Shown: piece after piece, positions 36,277 to 48,539 of the stretch
Layout of the letters: each line of letters starts with the position of its first letter
Numbering within the stretch: position 1 is the stretch's first letter
DNA from: Ulota crispa
Lineage: Eukaryota; Streptophyta; Bryopsida; Orthotrichales; Orthotrichaceae
Length of the DNA stretch: 64,000 nucleotides
Direction of reading: 5' to 3'
NCBI GenBank assembly: GCA_963920765.1
Contig: OY987248.1
Location: 1,369,001-1,433,000 of the forward strand
Translations under genes and position numbers: made by a program
Notes under the pieces: generated by a model
Told to the model about the DNA's origin: nothing
Databases searched by the model: none
The model's input: only the letters and a program-made list of their open reading frames with translations

Positions 36277-39200
36277 CTACATCACACCGAGTCTCTTGGT
36301 CCCACACTCTGAGCAGAACTTGGACGTCTCTCGCATGTACGCTGAGCCACACTCGTCGCAATACTTCGAAGGACCTGTTGGTTGATGCTACAGCACAATA
36401 AAAATACAAACCATAAAAAAAGCGTCAGAACAACAAGGGGCTCTAGAATAGGGTCCGGGAAATATTTGAGAATTTTCGGTAGATTTCCTTCGATCCCTGT
36501 ATTGAACCGGTTTCTCAAGGAGCTCTTTCGGTTATTTTCTATATTTCACACTATAAGTAATTTTTTAAAAGATTTTTGACCGGTTTTTAGCCGAAGTTCG
36601 TAAATTGCAAACGGTTTTTTCTCATTGCACTCGGCTAACATTGAACTAGCGGCCGGTTCTTCCCGGACTTTGCTCTAGAAACAAAAACAAACAAAAAATA
36701 GCAAGATTTATTACCTGCTCTTCCAGATATTAATTGAAATAATGACCAAAGACCAAAGAGCACCAACCAAGGAACGGCAATTGGCTAACTGGAATTCGTC
36801 ACCAATTGCCTCTCACTGCCTCACTAGTGTCAGTCAGCAAACTCCCACTAACCAACTTGCAATGATTGTACAATCATTACCGTCAGGTAACTTAACTACC
36901 CAATTTTGGACAAGTCTACTGATTGTGGCCAGTGATCCAAAATGCAATTTTTTTAATTAGCTCGCATTTCTAAAACCACTGCTAAATGTGTTGAATAGAC
37001 AAATTCAACACAGTGCATTTCAAATATCCTCTAGCTATAGAAATTTTTTTAAAGAAGTTTTGCTAAACTTGGCCACATTTGTGAACATTGATTATGGCTA
37101 TACCAATGGATTGAAGTATTAAATTGTGCCGCACCAAGTAACAAGCAGTTACCTAACTTGTAATAAATCACCCCTTACAAGTGTAGGCACAAAACAGGTA
37201 AACTTCTCAACTAGCTAGTGAACTTTAACACCCCAGATAGCGAATTAGAACTACTTGGTGAGTGCAGGTAAAGCCGACTCGAGTTAGTTGGAAAAGAAAT
37301 ATAGAGGTTACAATAAGAAGTTAATACACGAAAGGACAAATAGCTTCAACCCACCGGAACAATAGAGCCGTGCATTGCTGCTGCTGTATCCAAATCACGT
37401 GGCATATGCGGAGGGGTGTGTCCGGAATGCTGTACATGTTGATGCTGAACATGCGGTGAGTGTTGTTGCTGCTGATGATGGTGCTGATGTTGATGCTGAA
37501 GCTGCTCATGAGCCACATTGCCAGAGGATAAGCATCCTACGCTTCTCTTTTCCAAAAAATGACTTCAACCAGAATAATTGGGAGTCTAAAGAGAAAATGA
37601 AAGGCAGAATAAAATGACCGGCAACATATGACAAAATAAACAAGACAGGTTGTCACAAGTCTTTCGCATTCCAAGCGGCAAGGAATGTAGAAAATACTCT
37701 CCAACTAGGGCACTTTTAACAATTACCGAATATACGTACTATAGAGATGCATGGCGTATGGTTGTGCACTCACCAGATGTGGCGGTAAGACCCCGGAATC
37801 CCTAGTTGCATAGGACTGGCACTCCATCCCATGTGATTCAAATGCCTGGCAGCAGACGCACAGGTTTGATTTACTACGTGAGAGAATCAAATTTTAATCA
37901 CAACTTGAAAGTAGCTGAACATTGCTCCCAAGTCCTGAAAAACAGGAATTGAACCCTCCGTGCAACCAATATTACAAAGGTTCACGCAGCTAAATCAATA
38001 CTGTATACATCAAGTATGTGTTAACGTTACCTGCTGGCGTAGTTGGGGAGGCGACAAACTTGCAGGAGGCTCACTACCTGGATAGGGCTGCATGGCACAT
38101 CCAGTACCGATTTATAATGAGAATACTAAACATTTCAATAAAGTGAAAACCACCCACACAACCGTGAACTTGACTGACAGCAATAAACTACAATGCTTGG
38201 AAGGTATTGTTGGTATTGTAGGAAATGATCATGTCGTATTACTGTTATTGAAGCAAGGAACAGATAAGAGGCTCAAACAGACAGCAGAAGCTTATAAAAG
38301 TAAAATCAAACAGTATATTTAATATTTGCGGATACCTGCAGTATGGTCATCGATGACAAAGTGTGTTGAGGAGGTCGACGATGCTTGACCCTAGCCGCAA
38401 AATACTTGTAGTCTGATTCATAAATTTGTGCTTCATGTCTCCCCGTTAATCTCTTGAACCTGCAGCCATGCCACCTCGACTCATTCAGTGAAAACGAAAC
38501 ACCTGATTAACGTGAGGATGTGGACAGGGGAACAACGACAGTATTACAGGCTGACAACCAAAGAATACGAACAGCTCAGGGCCTTTGGTACACTGAACTT
38601 GCTGCTGAAAAAGAAAAACTCACCACTCGGCATCTTCTGGAGATAAATTAGGCCGCTCCACAAGCTCCAAACCATGCACAACAACAAAACGCACACGCTT
38701 CTCCTCGCCAGTCACTAACTGAGGAAACTTTGTGCGAGCCTCCAATGCTGAGGCCATTTCCCGTCTCTTGAAAGTCGTGTTGCCCCCTGCAATTACCGTT
38801 CAAAAGCTATATTAATGTTCAATGTCCGAGGTTTTCACGTGAACTTTCTAACCTAACCCCAAACCATCAATCCAAAACTCGTACACAATTTCAGTACAGC
38901 TTGGTTGTAGACACCGGGTGATTCCAATAACACCTACGGCTAAGCAGAGAGTAGAGTGGAAAACCATACCGAAGGCACCATTTCCAACTCTACATGTGTT
39001 TGGGGATGTGGGAAAGCAGTTCGATGCCTGCACTGACTCCTCGGACTCTGAATCATACAGGGTAAAATTAGAGAACAGTGTCAAAGCAAAGAGGTATGAT
39101 ACAGAGTGTGCAATTCCCCAACACACATGACACCTATACATGACAATGACGCTTCACTCTAAGAAGACTCTACTCCTACTGAATCGGTGAATGACTTAAG

Positions 39201-41241
39201 TGAATCCTACAAAGGTGGAAAAAGAAACCCTACGAGGGAGATGAGACCATATCTTCTCGATCAAGGATCAAATACACCTCCTTGAGGTGCGTACTAGCAC
39301 CCACTAGTGAACAAAAAGTGAAAAAAACGACATTGAAACTTTTCTTAAAAACCAGTGAACAATTCCCTATCCCTGACACTCACTAACGAGTGACCCCTTC
39401 CTATGACAGCTAATGACATAAGAGGATTAAGATAGTCTTAAGAACTATGATTGTAAACATTGCTGACCGTCACCCTACCGTATTCATTGTGTAATACTCG
39501 TTTTAGGCTCGCTGCAACATTAAGAATAAACAAAAGAAGATTCCGAAAGCATAGCAAGATTCGTTGGAGTGGTTGGGAAGCAAGTTCGAAAAGAAGGAGC
39601 AAAGCCTACTATTGCAGGAGCCGCCAACAGATGAAATTTTGGATATTTATTCAGGCATCATTCATCAACGAGCCTATTAAAATCTAGACTACAAGAGGGT
39701 CTATAGAGAATGACGCTCTTGGTTTGTGAACAAGAGAAGTAATTTCTTCAGAGATGGATAACTCTTCAAAATACTTTTCAAGTTTGCTACCCAAACATCA
39801 TTCGCAAATAAGGAGAAGTCAACAAATTTCGAATGTAGCTGGATACAAGCGTGCAGGTAAAAAAGTGAACTTTCTTTTGTCCCTTCAGCCAGTGACGAAC
39901 TACCCACCCATATTCTTAAACAAGGCTAAATTCAGCAAAATCTATATCAGAGAACTACTGATTGTGAAAAACACGGTGTTGGATATGGAATTTTAGCACA
40001 TTTAGCAGTGCTTTTTAGCAACTTCAGCTACTTACGAAAAAAAATCAAAATTTCGACACTTCTGTTACTCACCTGATTTGGGGAACTTCTTCACGAGTCT
40101 TCTGTACAATCCACCGGCAGCTTCGAGGGCCACTCCAAAGGTTTTCTCCTGAAGACCCTCAACGGTTGCCAATCGCAGATTTATTTCGCGAATGAGAGTT
40201 TCATACAGATTAGCCACAAAGGTCAAAGGTAGCAAGTACCGAGAATCCCCTTCATATTGAGCCTCCCTCGACTTTCGCTTCTTTGATTTATCCTTCCCGT
40301 TTGGACTGTAGGAGTTCCCTTCCGGTGCTTCGGCAGCGGGAACAACATGATACGTTATGAAGTAGTCTATAATCAGCTGCAAGAATCGAGCTCGTGTTGA
40401 TTCAATTGGGATGACGTCTGCTACCAGCAGTAACAAGTGTTAAAGGAGGGAGAAAGACAGTCTCTATATGCAAAAACTACTACGAATCAAAGGAATATTT
40501 GTATCTCTTACATAAAGAAGCTCCATTTTCAAAGACTCAGAGGGACACCAGTGCAAATCCAGATGAGAGAACACCAGGAATTGGCAAGGAGGTAGAAAGA
40601 GAGTCTCTGTATGCAAAATACTATGAATCAAAGGAAACTTGCAGTCTCTTCGGAGACATCTGACAAAGGAAAACTTGTGTCTCTTACATAAAGAAGCTCC
40701 ATTTTCAAAGGCTCACAGCTACACCAATGCAAATCCAGATGAGAAGACCAGGAATTAGTAACGAGGGATGCAGCATTGTGAAGATGAAGGATGTTACCGT
40801 TCAATGTGAGCACACCATAAGGTGAACGAGATCCCTCATTGTCCATGGATATGGTTTGCTCCGGATTCTGCCCGTCCACTCTTTGCATCGCATGGTTGCC
40901 ATACTCCTGCAGTCCACCATCCTGTCGATTCAATGACAGAAATTGATCCAAGAGCTCCTCCAACAACACCGTAAACATGTGAAGCAAAGAGCGGCTGATG
41001 TGCATGATGTGAAGCTTTAAATTGATTTAGAATGACATACCCCGCCGGAAGTGGAATCCTCGTCGTTGTCCAGTTCATCGCCAGTAGGCGCATCCCTGTC
41101 CGTGTCGGTGATCCCGTCAATCTCCGGATTGCGGGAATCAATGGTGTTCAAGTCGTGAAGAGTGCTCCCTACCAAGGAGCCTCCGTTCAGGTTATAGTGA
41201 CCCTGAGGGGCCAACTTCATCGTTTCTAGGGTTTCTCTCAC
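36277..41241 (-). CDS. Conserved protein of unknown function with C-terminal zinc ribbon, 9 exons
   Basis: Exons (minus): 41241-41041, 40921-40798, 40417-40073, 38786-38624, 38459-38336, 38087-38031, 37845-37774, 37501-37355, 36387-36277; every join keeps phase and gives 447 residues. Order: acidic N-terminus; IPIESTRARFLQLIIDYFI (about 110-130); a basic KDKSKKRKSRE patch; a helical block LPLTFVANLYETLIREINLR ... VALEAAGGLYRRLVKKFPK; FKRREMASALEARTKFPQL; VRFVVVHGLELVERPN; a His/Gln-rich linker (about 366-390); and a zinc ribbon with Cys 421, 424, 436, 439 (KYCDECG ... KFCSECGTKRLG). I recall similar uncharacterised land-plant proteins but no function. The paired CxxC and glutamine-rich linker hint at a nuclear adaptor; that is inference. 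Start could be Met1 or Met8. The acceptor of exon 8 is the least certain splice. Confidence 0.8.
36443..36678. mobile_element. Inverted-repeat miniature element in the last intron of the zinc-ribbon gene
   Basis: CTAGAATAGGGTCCGGGAA at the left; the right end TTCCCGGACTTTGCTCTAG is its imperfect inverse. 236 bp. The interior has several accggtt/aaccgg motifs. No second copy is seen. Confidence 0.55.
40443..40768. repeat. Tandem duplication inside intron 2 of the zinc-ribbon gene
   Basis: Two ~150-170-bp copies share agtctct.tatgcaaaa, tctcttacataaagaagctc, cattttcaaag and tgcaaatccagatgaga. On the minus strand each copy holds a 24-nt segment with AG before and gtaagag after it (40535-40512 and 40711-40688). 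Confidence 0.8.
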
Positions 41242-41590
41242 ACTACCACTCGAGATGAGCTTCGTCCAAACGAGAAATCACATGACATTGACGAAAAACC
41301 TAGTTGACATAAAAAAACATAAAAAACTTCAAAAAAAATCGATCCATGCGCTTCTCCAGCTAAAACGTCAACCACACTAGACATGAGCTTCGTACCACCA
41401 GAAAATCACACAGCATTGACCAAAACCCTAGTTCATGTGAAAACCTAAAAAGGCCGTAAATTTTTTTGCAATTCGTCGTGTTTTCTAGGGTTTCTCACGG
41501 GAAACACTACATAACACCGTCTACACTAGAGATGAGCTTAATCACACGGCATTGATGAAAACTAAATTGACGTAAGGGCGACACTAATAA
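41215..41590. repeat. Three diverged tandem copies over the zinc-ribbon gene 5' end
   Basis: Units of ~130-150 bp share gatgagctt, atcacac.gcattga, aaaaccctagtt and tctagggtttctc. The first unit overlaps the start of the coding region. Confidence 0.6.
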
Positions 41591-42213
41591 ATATTTCGAT
41601 TCTCAATTGCTGCACTTCTTCGGCCCATCCCATGCAAAAAGAAAAAACCGCGGTGAGCTCGTTTCTCGTCACAAAAGCTTGTCAATCTAAACCTCCGCAT
41701 TGTGTTTGCAAACTAATCTAATCATCGTCATCCCCGACGACGCGGCTCACCCGTGCTGCAAACGAGTCGCAGCAGCAGCATATCCTCTGTTGGAGAAAAA
41801 AAAGCTTAGAAATAATACTATAGAAAAATAGGGAAACGAGGGGTAGTTGTGCGGGGGTGCGAGTGATTTGCAAGTCGAGAAGAATGCGAGGTGGGAGAAT
41901 TGGAATTGCTTGTGAAGTCGCGCATCTTTTTGCGGAGCTCGACTCTGCACACAAATTGATGGCGAGCTTGCGCCCCCGCCTGTCAATTCGAGTTCCTGCC
42001 CGGGTTTTCTTTCTCCCCTTTTTCTTTATCTTTTTCTTTATCGGTTCCTTATCCTTTTCTTTATCGGTTCCTTATCTTTTTCTTTTTCAGTTCCTTTTCT
42101 TTTCCTTCTTCGTTCTTTGTTTTTCTGTGATTGCCTCTTTGCTCGTTCTTTGTTTTTCTGTGATTTCCTCTTTGCCCGTATTCAAATCTGCTTGAGGAAA
42201 GCAATTATTCCTC
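41591..42213. other. 5' flank of the zinc-ribbon gene; pyrimidine tract
   Basis: Upstream region. 42000-42180 is a C/T-rich tract (tttctttatc, tttttctttatcggttcctt repeated) that is open only by composition. No other gene. Confidence 0.45.
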
Positions 42214-42544
42214 TAAGGTAGGAGGCTCATATTCTGCTCAGGCTCAAAAACGGTCCACCTTCTCAAATGTATTTCATGTGTACATGCTAATTTTTATAAG
42301 TTTCAAAAATGTACAAGCAATGTATATTTGAGAAGGTGGACCGTTTTAGAGCCCTATGATCTTTTCACTTCAAAATTTCATAAATAATTGCATATTGCTT
42401 TAAAAAATACAAAGTAACTTGGGTTAAATGTCAATTCTTCTTGTCTTTCAAGGAAAATTTACTAAAAAAATAGTTCAAGAAGTTTCACCTTCCCAAAATT
42501 CAGTTTCAGCCCTTAGATGGTCCATTCATGAGCCTCCTACCTTA
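42214..42544 (-). mobile_element. Miniature element, family B copy 3, 331 bp
   Basis: TA-AGGTAGGAGGCTCAT at the left and ATGAGCCTCCTACCT-TA at the right, perfect terminal repeats. An internal hairpin, acggtccaccttctcaaatg with catttgagaaggtggaccgt-like complement, is well kept. Confidence 0.9.
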
Positions 42545-42545
42545 T

Positions 42546-42870
42546 GGTAAGAGGCTCGTAAACCGACCATCTAAGAGCTAAAATTGGATTTTGGAATGGT
42601 GGAACTTCTTGAAATATTTTTTAGTAAATTTTCCTTGAAAGACAATAGGAATTGGCATCTAACTCAAGTTACTTTGTATTTTTTAGAGGAATGTGCAATT
42701 ACTTATGAAATTTTGAAGTGGAAAAGTCTTAGGCTCTAAAATGGTGCACCTCCTCAAATGTACATCTATTATACATTATGGAAAGGCTATGAATAAGACA
42801 TGTACTGACGGAGATCATTTGGGAGGTGAGCAAAATTAGTGCCCTAACGGAGTTTGAGCCTCCAACCTTA
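42546..42870 (+). mobile_element. Miniature element, family B copy 4, inverted against copy 3
   Basis: GGTAAGAGGCTCGTAAACC at the left and GAGCCTCCAACCTTACC at the right. Lies head-to-tail inverted next to copy 3, so 42214-42870 forms one imperfect 657-bp palindrome. Confidence 0.85.
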
Positions 42871-43277
42871 CCATTAAATAAAATAAAAGGTTGTGTGTGT
42901 GCATGTGTGTTGATTCAATGAATCTATTTTTAGTTTGATGCAAATCCTTTTCTTTTTTTTGATGTCACTTAAAAACAGATAGAGTAGAGTACAAGTTTAA
43001 TCAAAGAAAAATTTGGATGTTCACTTAAAAATAAAGTAGAGTACAAGTTTAGCCAGAGCAAGATTTGGACAAAAGTAAATGTGCAAAAGTTATGAATGGA
43101 ATTTTTTTTATATAATAAATCTTCACTTATGCTAAATGAGATTTTTTTAATAAAGTCTTAAACTACGGTAAATGGAATTTTTATTTAATATAAATCTTAA
43201 CCTATGCTAAATGGAATCACCATTGTTTATTTTGCTTTACAAAATGGGGCAACAAACTAGTTTATACTAATACACTC
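42871..43277. other. AT-rich spacer
   Basis: Contains a locally repeated motif (acttaaaaat, agagtacaagttta, aatggaattttt). The same agagtacaagtttaat phrase recurs near 62930-62995. No gene. Confidence 0.4.
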
Positions 43278-43703
43278 TTGAAATAGAGAATTGCTAAATC
43301 TACCACACTTTTTGCTTAATCCACCACATTGTGTCATGTTTAGAAGTTTCATAAAGAAAAGGAAAGTAAATGTCATATTTATTGGATGAACATTTAATGA
43401 TGGTAGTAGATGTATTGCACTCTTCCCTTTCTTTTTCCTTTTCTTTGTCCGCTCCTCCCTTTCTTCTTTCTCTTTCTTTAGTTACAACTTCTCTTGCTTT
43501 TTTCTTTTACTTGGCTTAACTTTCATAACTTTAAGTATAATAATACTAGATAAGTATGTCAATCATTGTCATTAAATAGTCATCTGATAAACATAAATTT
43601 TGCCCTTCTTTTCTATATGGAACATCTTAAATGGGCTGTGGTGCAATTAATGTTGTGGATTTAGCAATAAGTGTGGTGAATTTAGAAATTACTTTGAAAT
43701 AAG
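43278..43703. mobile_element. Possible inverted-repeat element, ~425 bp
   Basis: gaattgctaaatctaccacac near the left faces gtggatttagcaataagtgt and gtggtgaatttagaaatt on the right. Pairing is imperfect and the boundaries are approximate. Confidence 0.45.
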
Positions 43704-44801
43704 GGCTAGTTTATTTTAAGAGTGATTCATAGTACGCCTCACATCCCATCTTTGCAAGTTCCATGTCAACGTGAGATCCCAATTTAGTTGAGTTATTGGG
43801 GGCAAAAATGGATACCAAAGATAGTCATGAATATTTTGTGGAAAATTTTGGCGGGACTTAGGAAAATTGGATTTAGCAAAATAGTTGACCCAAACCTTGA
43901 GTGAAGTCCCACCTTTAATGCAAAAATTATTAAAAAGTGTTGTCATGTAAGCAACCAAGACATGGGACTTGGGACGGCTTGTGAAGCCACAAGTCCCAAC
44001 TTTTTGCTTTATACCAACCAAATTCTTAGACTTCAATGGGATGTGCAAAGTAGGACAGAGTATGAATTGCCCCTTAGTCCAATTGCTCACCCAATTTAAG
44101 GGTTACTTAACCCTTTAACCCTATAATGTTGCCGCCCGCTGGCGCCATTGAGTGGCGTGTGAACAAATGTCCAGCTATGCTGACACAAAATGAAAAGATT
44201 TTTCATCCACACTGTTATTGTTGGTCTACCAAGTTAGGTTATAAAGAGTATCCAATTGAATTTGTAGCCTTGCTAGTGTTTCTCTTTATATAAATAAGAA
44301 GCTAGTAAAAAAATGGATCACAAAATATGCTACTTTAGTGATTTTGGAAAGTTGTTGCTCTTTGCTCTAAATCAAAAATTTCTCCACTAAAATGATTTTT
44401 TTGAATTTGAGCCCAAATGGAGGCCATCTACTCTAGTTTCTTCTCCAACTTGAAATTTGGAAAATTTCCTAATATTGAAGAATTTATTGCAATCTAAACT
44501 TTGAATGTATTTTCAATGTCTATTATTTTCTAATTATAAAATGACACGGAAATGGAGTTTACACCATGATGTTTGTCATTGTGGTATACACACATGGCGA
44601 AATTTTCAGATTTTTTGAAACAATTTTCTATTTGATGTGATTTTTCTTCACTTTTTCTTCAAAAATTCTCAAAAAATCAATTTTTCACAAAAGAAAATCT
44701 ATTTTTTTGTGATGTAAAGAAGAAAATCATGTAATTTGGTCTCTAAAAATTAAATACAATTTTTTTCATACATAAGTAATTGCAAAATGGCAACAAATTG
44801 A
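43704..44801. other. Spacer with family C left termini
   Basis: TTAACCC occurs twice at 44107-44121 (the second continues CCTATAATG). These look like family C left ends whose right partner is not assigned. A minus-strand open frame at 43716-44090 shows no known motif. Confidence 0.35.
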
Positions 44802-45673
44802 CACTACAAGGAAACTATGGTCAAATCTATAAAAAGTTGACAAATGGGTCCTTGCAAAAAACACCTCTCAATTTTGTCTCAAATAACCTTGAACAGACAC
44901 AGTAGTGGTAGTACTATGAGCTTTTGGAATATATATTTTTAAATAAAATACAATATGGATAATTTGTAAAGCACTTAAAGTAGCATACTTGTGAAAATTA
45001 AAACCTAGAAAAAAAAATTCTAAAAGTTATGCACAAAAATAGAAAGACCAAAAACATCAAGAAAAACGACACTTTGTTTTTTTCTTTTTAGAAAATAGTA
45101 AAAGATTCAAAAAAATAAACTAAAAATTGGAAATTTTTCCTAACTTGAAGATGCTCCTTTTCCATCATATTATTTTCTGGGAAAAATAAATTGTGTTCTG
45201 TGCACTTTTCCAAAAGTAGTGCATTTTGAGCACACGTAGAAGGTGGATATTTTACTACTTCTGAAAAATCTTTTGTAAGAGTGTGTGACTTTAGTACAAG
45301 AACTTGTTTGAGAAAATTGGCCTTCATATTTGCATTTTAGGGTCAGAAGCAGTACTCAAAGCCCCCAAAATGGCCAAAGTAGACACCTAATTGGGGGCTA
45401 GTCAAAAATAGCAAACTAATTTTATAATTATTCAAAAAATCACAAAATATTTGTGACTATTACGTGTACCTTTATTTCAAATTTCAGCAAGAAAATGTTT
45501 ATGACACAAAAGTTATAGCCAAAATATCACCTGCCAAAGACGAAGGGGACAAAAAGCAATATAAGTGTTTCTTGCAATCACCAAAATATTGTGACCTAAT
45601 CTACAATATATTGTAGATTAGGGCACAATATTTGTCAAAGTTTTGTAGATTTGACCATGGTTTCCTTGTAGTG
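44802..45673. mobile_element. Non-autonomous CACTA element, 872 bp
   Basis: Starts CACTACAAGGAAACTATGGT and ends ACCATGGTTTCCTTGTAGTG, perfect inverted repeats extending into tcaaatctata/tgtagattgaccat-type subterminal pairing. TGA flanks it on both sides as a 3-bp target duplication. CACTACAAG is the classic CACTA (En/Spm) terminus. No transposase. Confidence 0.9.
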
Positions 45674-46335
45674 TGAGTGATGGACAATGAGGCTCGGAAT
45701 CAGCGGTCATAGATCTGTCATTTTGAGGTTAAGCTCTGCAGTTGATTTGGGGGGGGGGCAAAAGGTTTTCCTGTTCTAAACTCAATACAGATGAAAAATA
45801 CCTAATTGTGATTCATGATCAGGATCTGACCGTACCATTAGAATGGGATTTGATGCTTGGACCTTCACAATAAATTTGGTGGCAATTAAGGGTTCCTTTG
45901 TTGCAAATTGTAATAGGTCTCTCAATCTTAATATGGTGAAGTAAACATGCATACAACAAGCTACCTTTGCCACCGCATTTTTGCTAAGGAACTCTTTTAT
46001 GTTCTTATAGGACAAGGTTTCTTGTTTTTTACCATCAAGAACTATATGGAACTCTAACCTGACAATCCCAAACTTGGGTCTGTTAGTATAAATGCCATTC
46101 TCTTTTGCATTTAGGGTTGTCTTTCTCCAATAATTTGTGTATTTTCAACATGCTTGCAAGCAGTTTTTCAACCGCTACACCACATGCCAGCACAAATCTT
46201 CATGGAATTTGTCCCATTACATTCATTTCCAAAATTTCCACACCAGCCTCCTTTCATCCATAACCAAATTCATTGTCAAACTTTGGCTACCAATGGTAAT
46301 GTGTCTAATTTGACCAAAAAGTGGTCAACCAAACC
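45674..46335. other. Spacer
   Basis: No gene or repeat recognised, apart from a G9 run at 45750-45758. Confidence 0.35.
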
Positions 46336-47133
46336 TTAACCCTTGAGCACCCAAAGTTTTTTCACCAATATGAGGGTCTCCAGAGACATACAGCTTTGAT
46401 ATATCATATCTCAATCCATTAGATCCGGATGATCCACAAAAGTGACCATTGAAAATAGTGGAACACCTACTTGGAAAAGGGCTCGCAAATTTTGGGAACA
46501 ATTGACCATGGAAGATGGGATTATAACATTTGATCAAACAACACTTGATGGCAAAATCTCATTTTTTAGTAGGTGATTGCTATTTATTGATTTTTAGAAA
46601 ATTCTATAAGCCCTTGATTCACCCCAAATTTTTGTGAGTAGCAAGACTAGATGTGAATCCGCAATCTTGAAATTATCAAAGATTATACTTCTTTGAATGC
46701 TAAGTTTGAGGGCTTCACACCGCAATTGCACGAAAAATGATGTCTAGCAAAGTCGATGAGAATTACCTTGAAAAGGGTCTAGAACGTGTTTGAAACCTTG
46801 CCAGTGAATTCCTTGCTACCACATAACACATTGCAAGGAAGTTTGCAAGGGACATTCACCAATTGCAACCTGTAAGATGCTCCTTGCCACCTCCCCGCAT
46901 ATTTGTAAGATGCTCCTTGCCACCTCCCTGCATATGGTGTTCCATGCAATCATGACTCCCTAACTACTTGTACAACATTTGACTTGACTTGCCAATACTT
47001 CACTTGCAAGGACCACTTGAATACCATGATATTTGTAGTTTATTGTAAAATCAAAAAATTAGATCTTGTCCCCCAAAGTGCCGCATGAAATCCTTAGAGA
47101 CAAGATCCCGGCTCTGGGATGCTCAGGGGTTAA
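46336..47133. mobile_element. TTAA-bounded element, family C, 798 bp
   Basis: TTAACCCTTGAGCACCC at the left; the reverse complement of the right end is TTAACCCCTGAGCATCC, matching 15 of 17. This pair best shows the true inverted repeat of the family. It contains a tandem duplication at 46868-46935. Confidence 0.75.
46868..46935. repeat. Short tandem duplication
   Basis: Two copies of tgtaagatgctccttgccac plus ctcc(c/t)tgcatat, about 34 bp each. Confidence 0.85.
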
Positions 47134-47414
47134 AGAGTTAAGTGGATTGATGCTATAGCTTGAATCCTTAAATTGGGCCATCAATTAGGTCTTGTGATTT
47201 TTATGTTGACATCTGACCTAATTGATCTTGTTGAAAACGTTCATATTTTTATGGCAATCTTTGACTTCAAAAACTACTCTATAGCTGAAAGAAATTGGGC
47301 CAAAGTCAAAATAAATAGGAACACCACAATGCATCCACTCAATTTAAGAACATGAGCTCAATAAATTAATTTAAAACTAGAGATGTCAATTGGGCAAAAG
47401 AATTTTATATTATA

Positions 47415-47556
47415 CACTACAAGAAAACAAGATCCTCCACAACAATATTATGTTGATTTGAACATCTTGATTACGACAGTTTGAACATAGTAGTGCTGGT
47501 TAGGACATGCTCGTGTTGATCAAGAGCACCTGATTAGGACCCACTTTCTATTAGTG
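47415..47556. mobile_element. Mini-CACTA element, 142 bp
   Basis: Starts CACTACAAGAAAAC and ends TTTCTATTAGTG; outer inverted repeat matches at 10 of 12 positions. Flanked by ATA on both sides as a 3-bp target duplication. Confidence 0.75.
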
Positions 47557-47581
47557 ATACAAGCTCAAAACTTTAGTACAA

Positions 47582-48539
47582 TTAATCCCCAACGTATCAA
47601 ACCCATTTCTTTTTGTGAAAATCACTTAAACCTACCACTTTTGGAGAAATGAGTAGGAAGATAGGAAAACAAGTTTATTTGGGGGAATCCCACTCTAAGA
47701 TCTTGCCCTAGACTATGGGAGGTACTTAAAGGAAATAAATCAGCTCATTTTAGATGTAGAGGAGTGAGATATTGACATTTCAAGTGCAAAAATAAATAAA
47801 TTCCTTGTTGCCCAAAATTTGCAACAACCTTTGACCTCTCCTATATCAAAGAAATTGCTCTGCGCAAAGTTGAGGTTTATTTTCTCCATGTAGAAGACCA
47901 AGTTAGGTAAGTGTCAAAGGATTTTCAAATGAATTGGAGGTGTGAATCATACTTTTTAAAATCTTGCAATGCCATAAGGCCATGAAATTTGCATACACAC
48001 TAGGCAAAATTGGAGGATTTATGTAAAATTCATAAATGTGAATTACTTTGATCCAAATGGTGAAAACTAAGGAGCCTTAGTCTACTACAACTTGGAAAAA
48101 AGAGAGTAAAAAAAAATACACAAAGAGCCTAAAAAATTTAAGCACCAAATTTTACAAGGGGCAAAAGGAATGGAGGCTTGGGAGTGTCATACCTACTTGC
48201 AAACTAAAAGTTCTCACCAATCAAAGTTGAATGATTCAAAGCTTTCCACATACATCAAAATCTAAAGAATCAATTTTAGACTTTTGTTTTTCAAAAATGA
48301 AAATTTTAAAGAAGTTTTTGGGGGTGCCCGGATTGCTTGCCCTCCCCCATTTTCTAGAAATTAATGCATAATTTCTTCAATAAATGTCGGAATGAAGAAA
48401 AAGTTAGATTTGCACGTACATCTGTGAATTCCCCACCATTGTCACAAGATTCAAAAGATTATAAAAAATGGTTTAATCGTAGGTTCATGCTCAAGGTCTC
48501 ATTTGTCCCCCAAGGGGATAATGGTCCTTGAGGAGTTAA
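47582..48539. mobile_element. TTAA-bounded element, family C, 958 bp
   Basis: Left TTAATCCCCAACG (decayed), right GGTCCTTGAGGAGTTAA. Body matches 55553-56482 closely (gaaatgagtaggaag, gaggagtgagatattgacat, caatgccataagg, tggaggcttgggagtgtcat). Confidence 0.7.

Noticed and set aside
43716..44090. 124-residue minus-strand open frame
   Set aside because: The translation has no recognisable motif and no signal or repeat. Flanked by transposon remnants. Probably chance.
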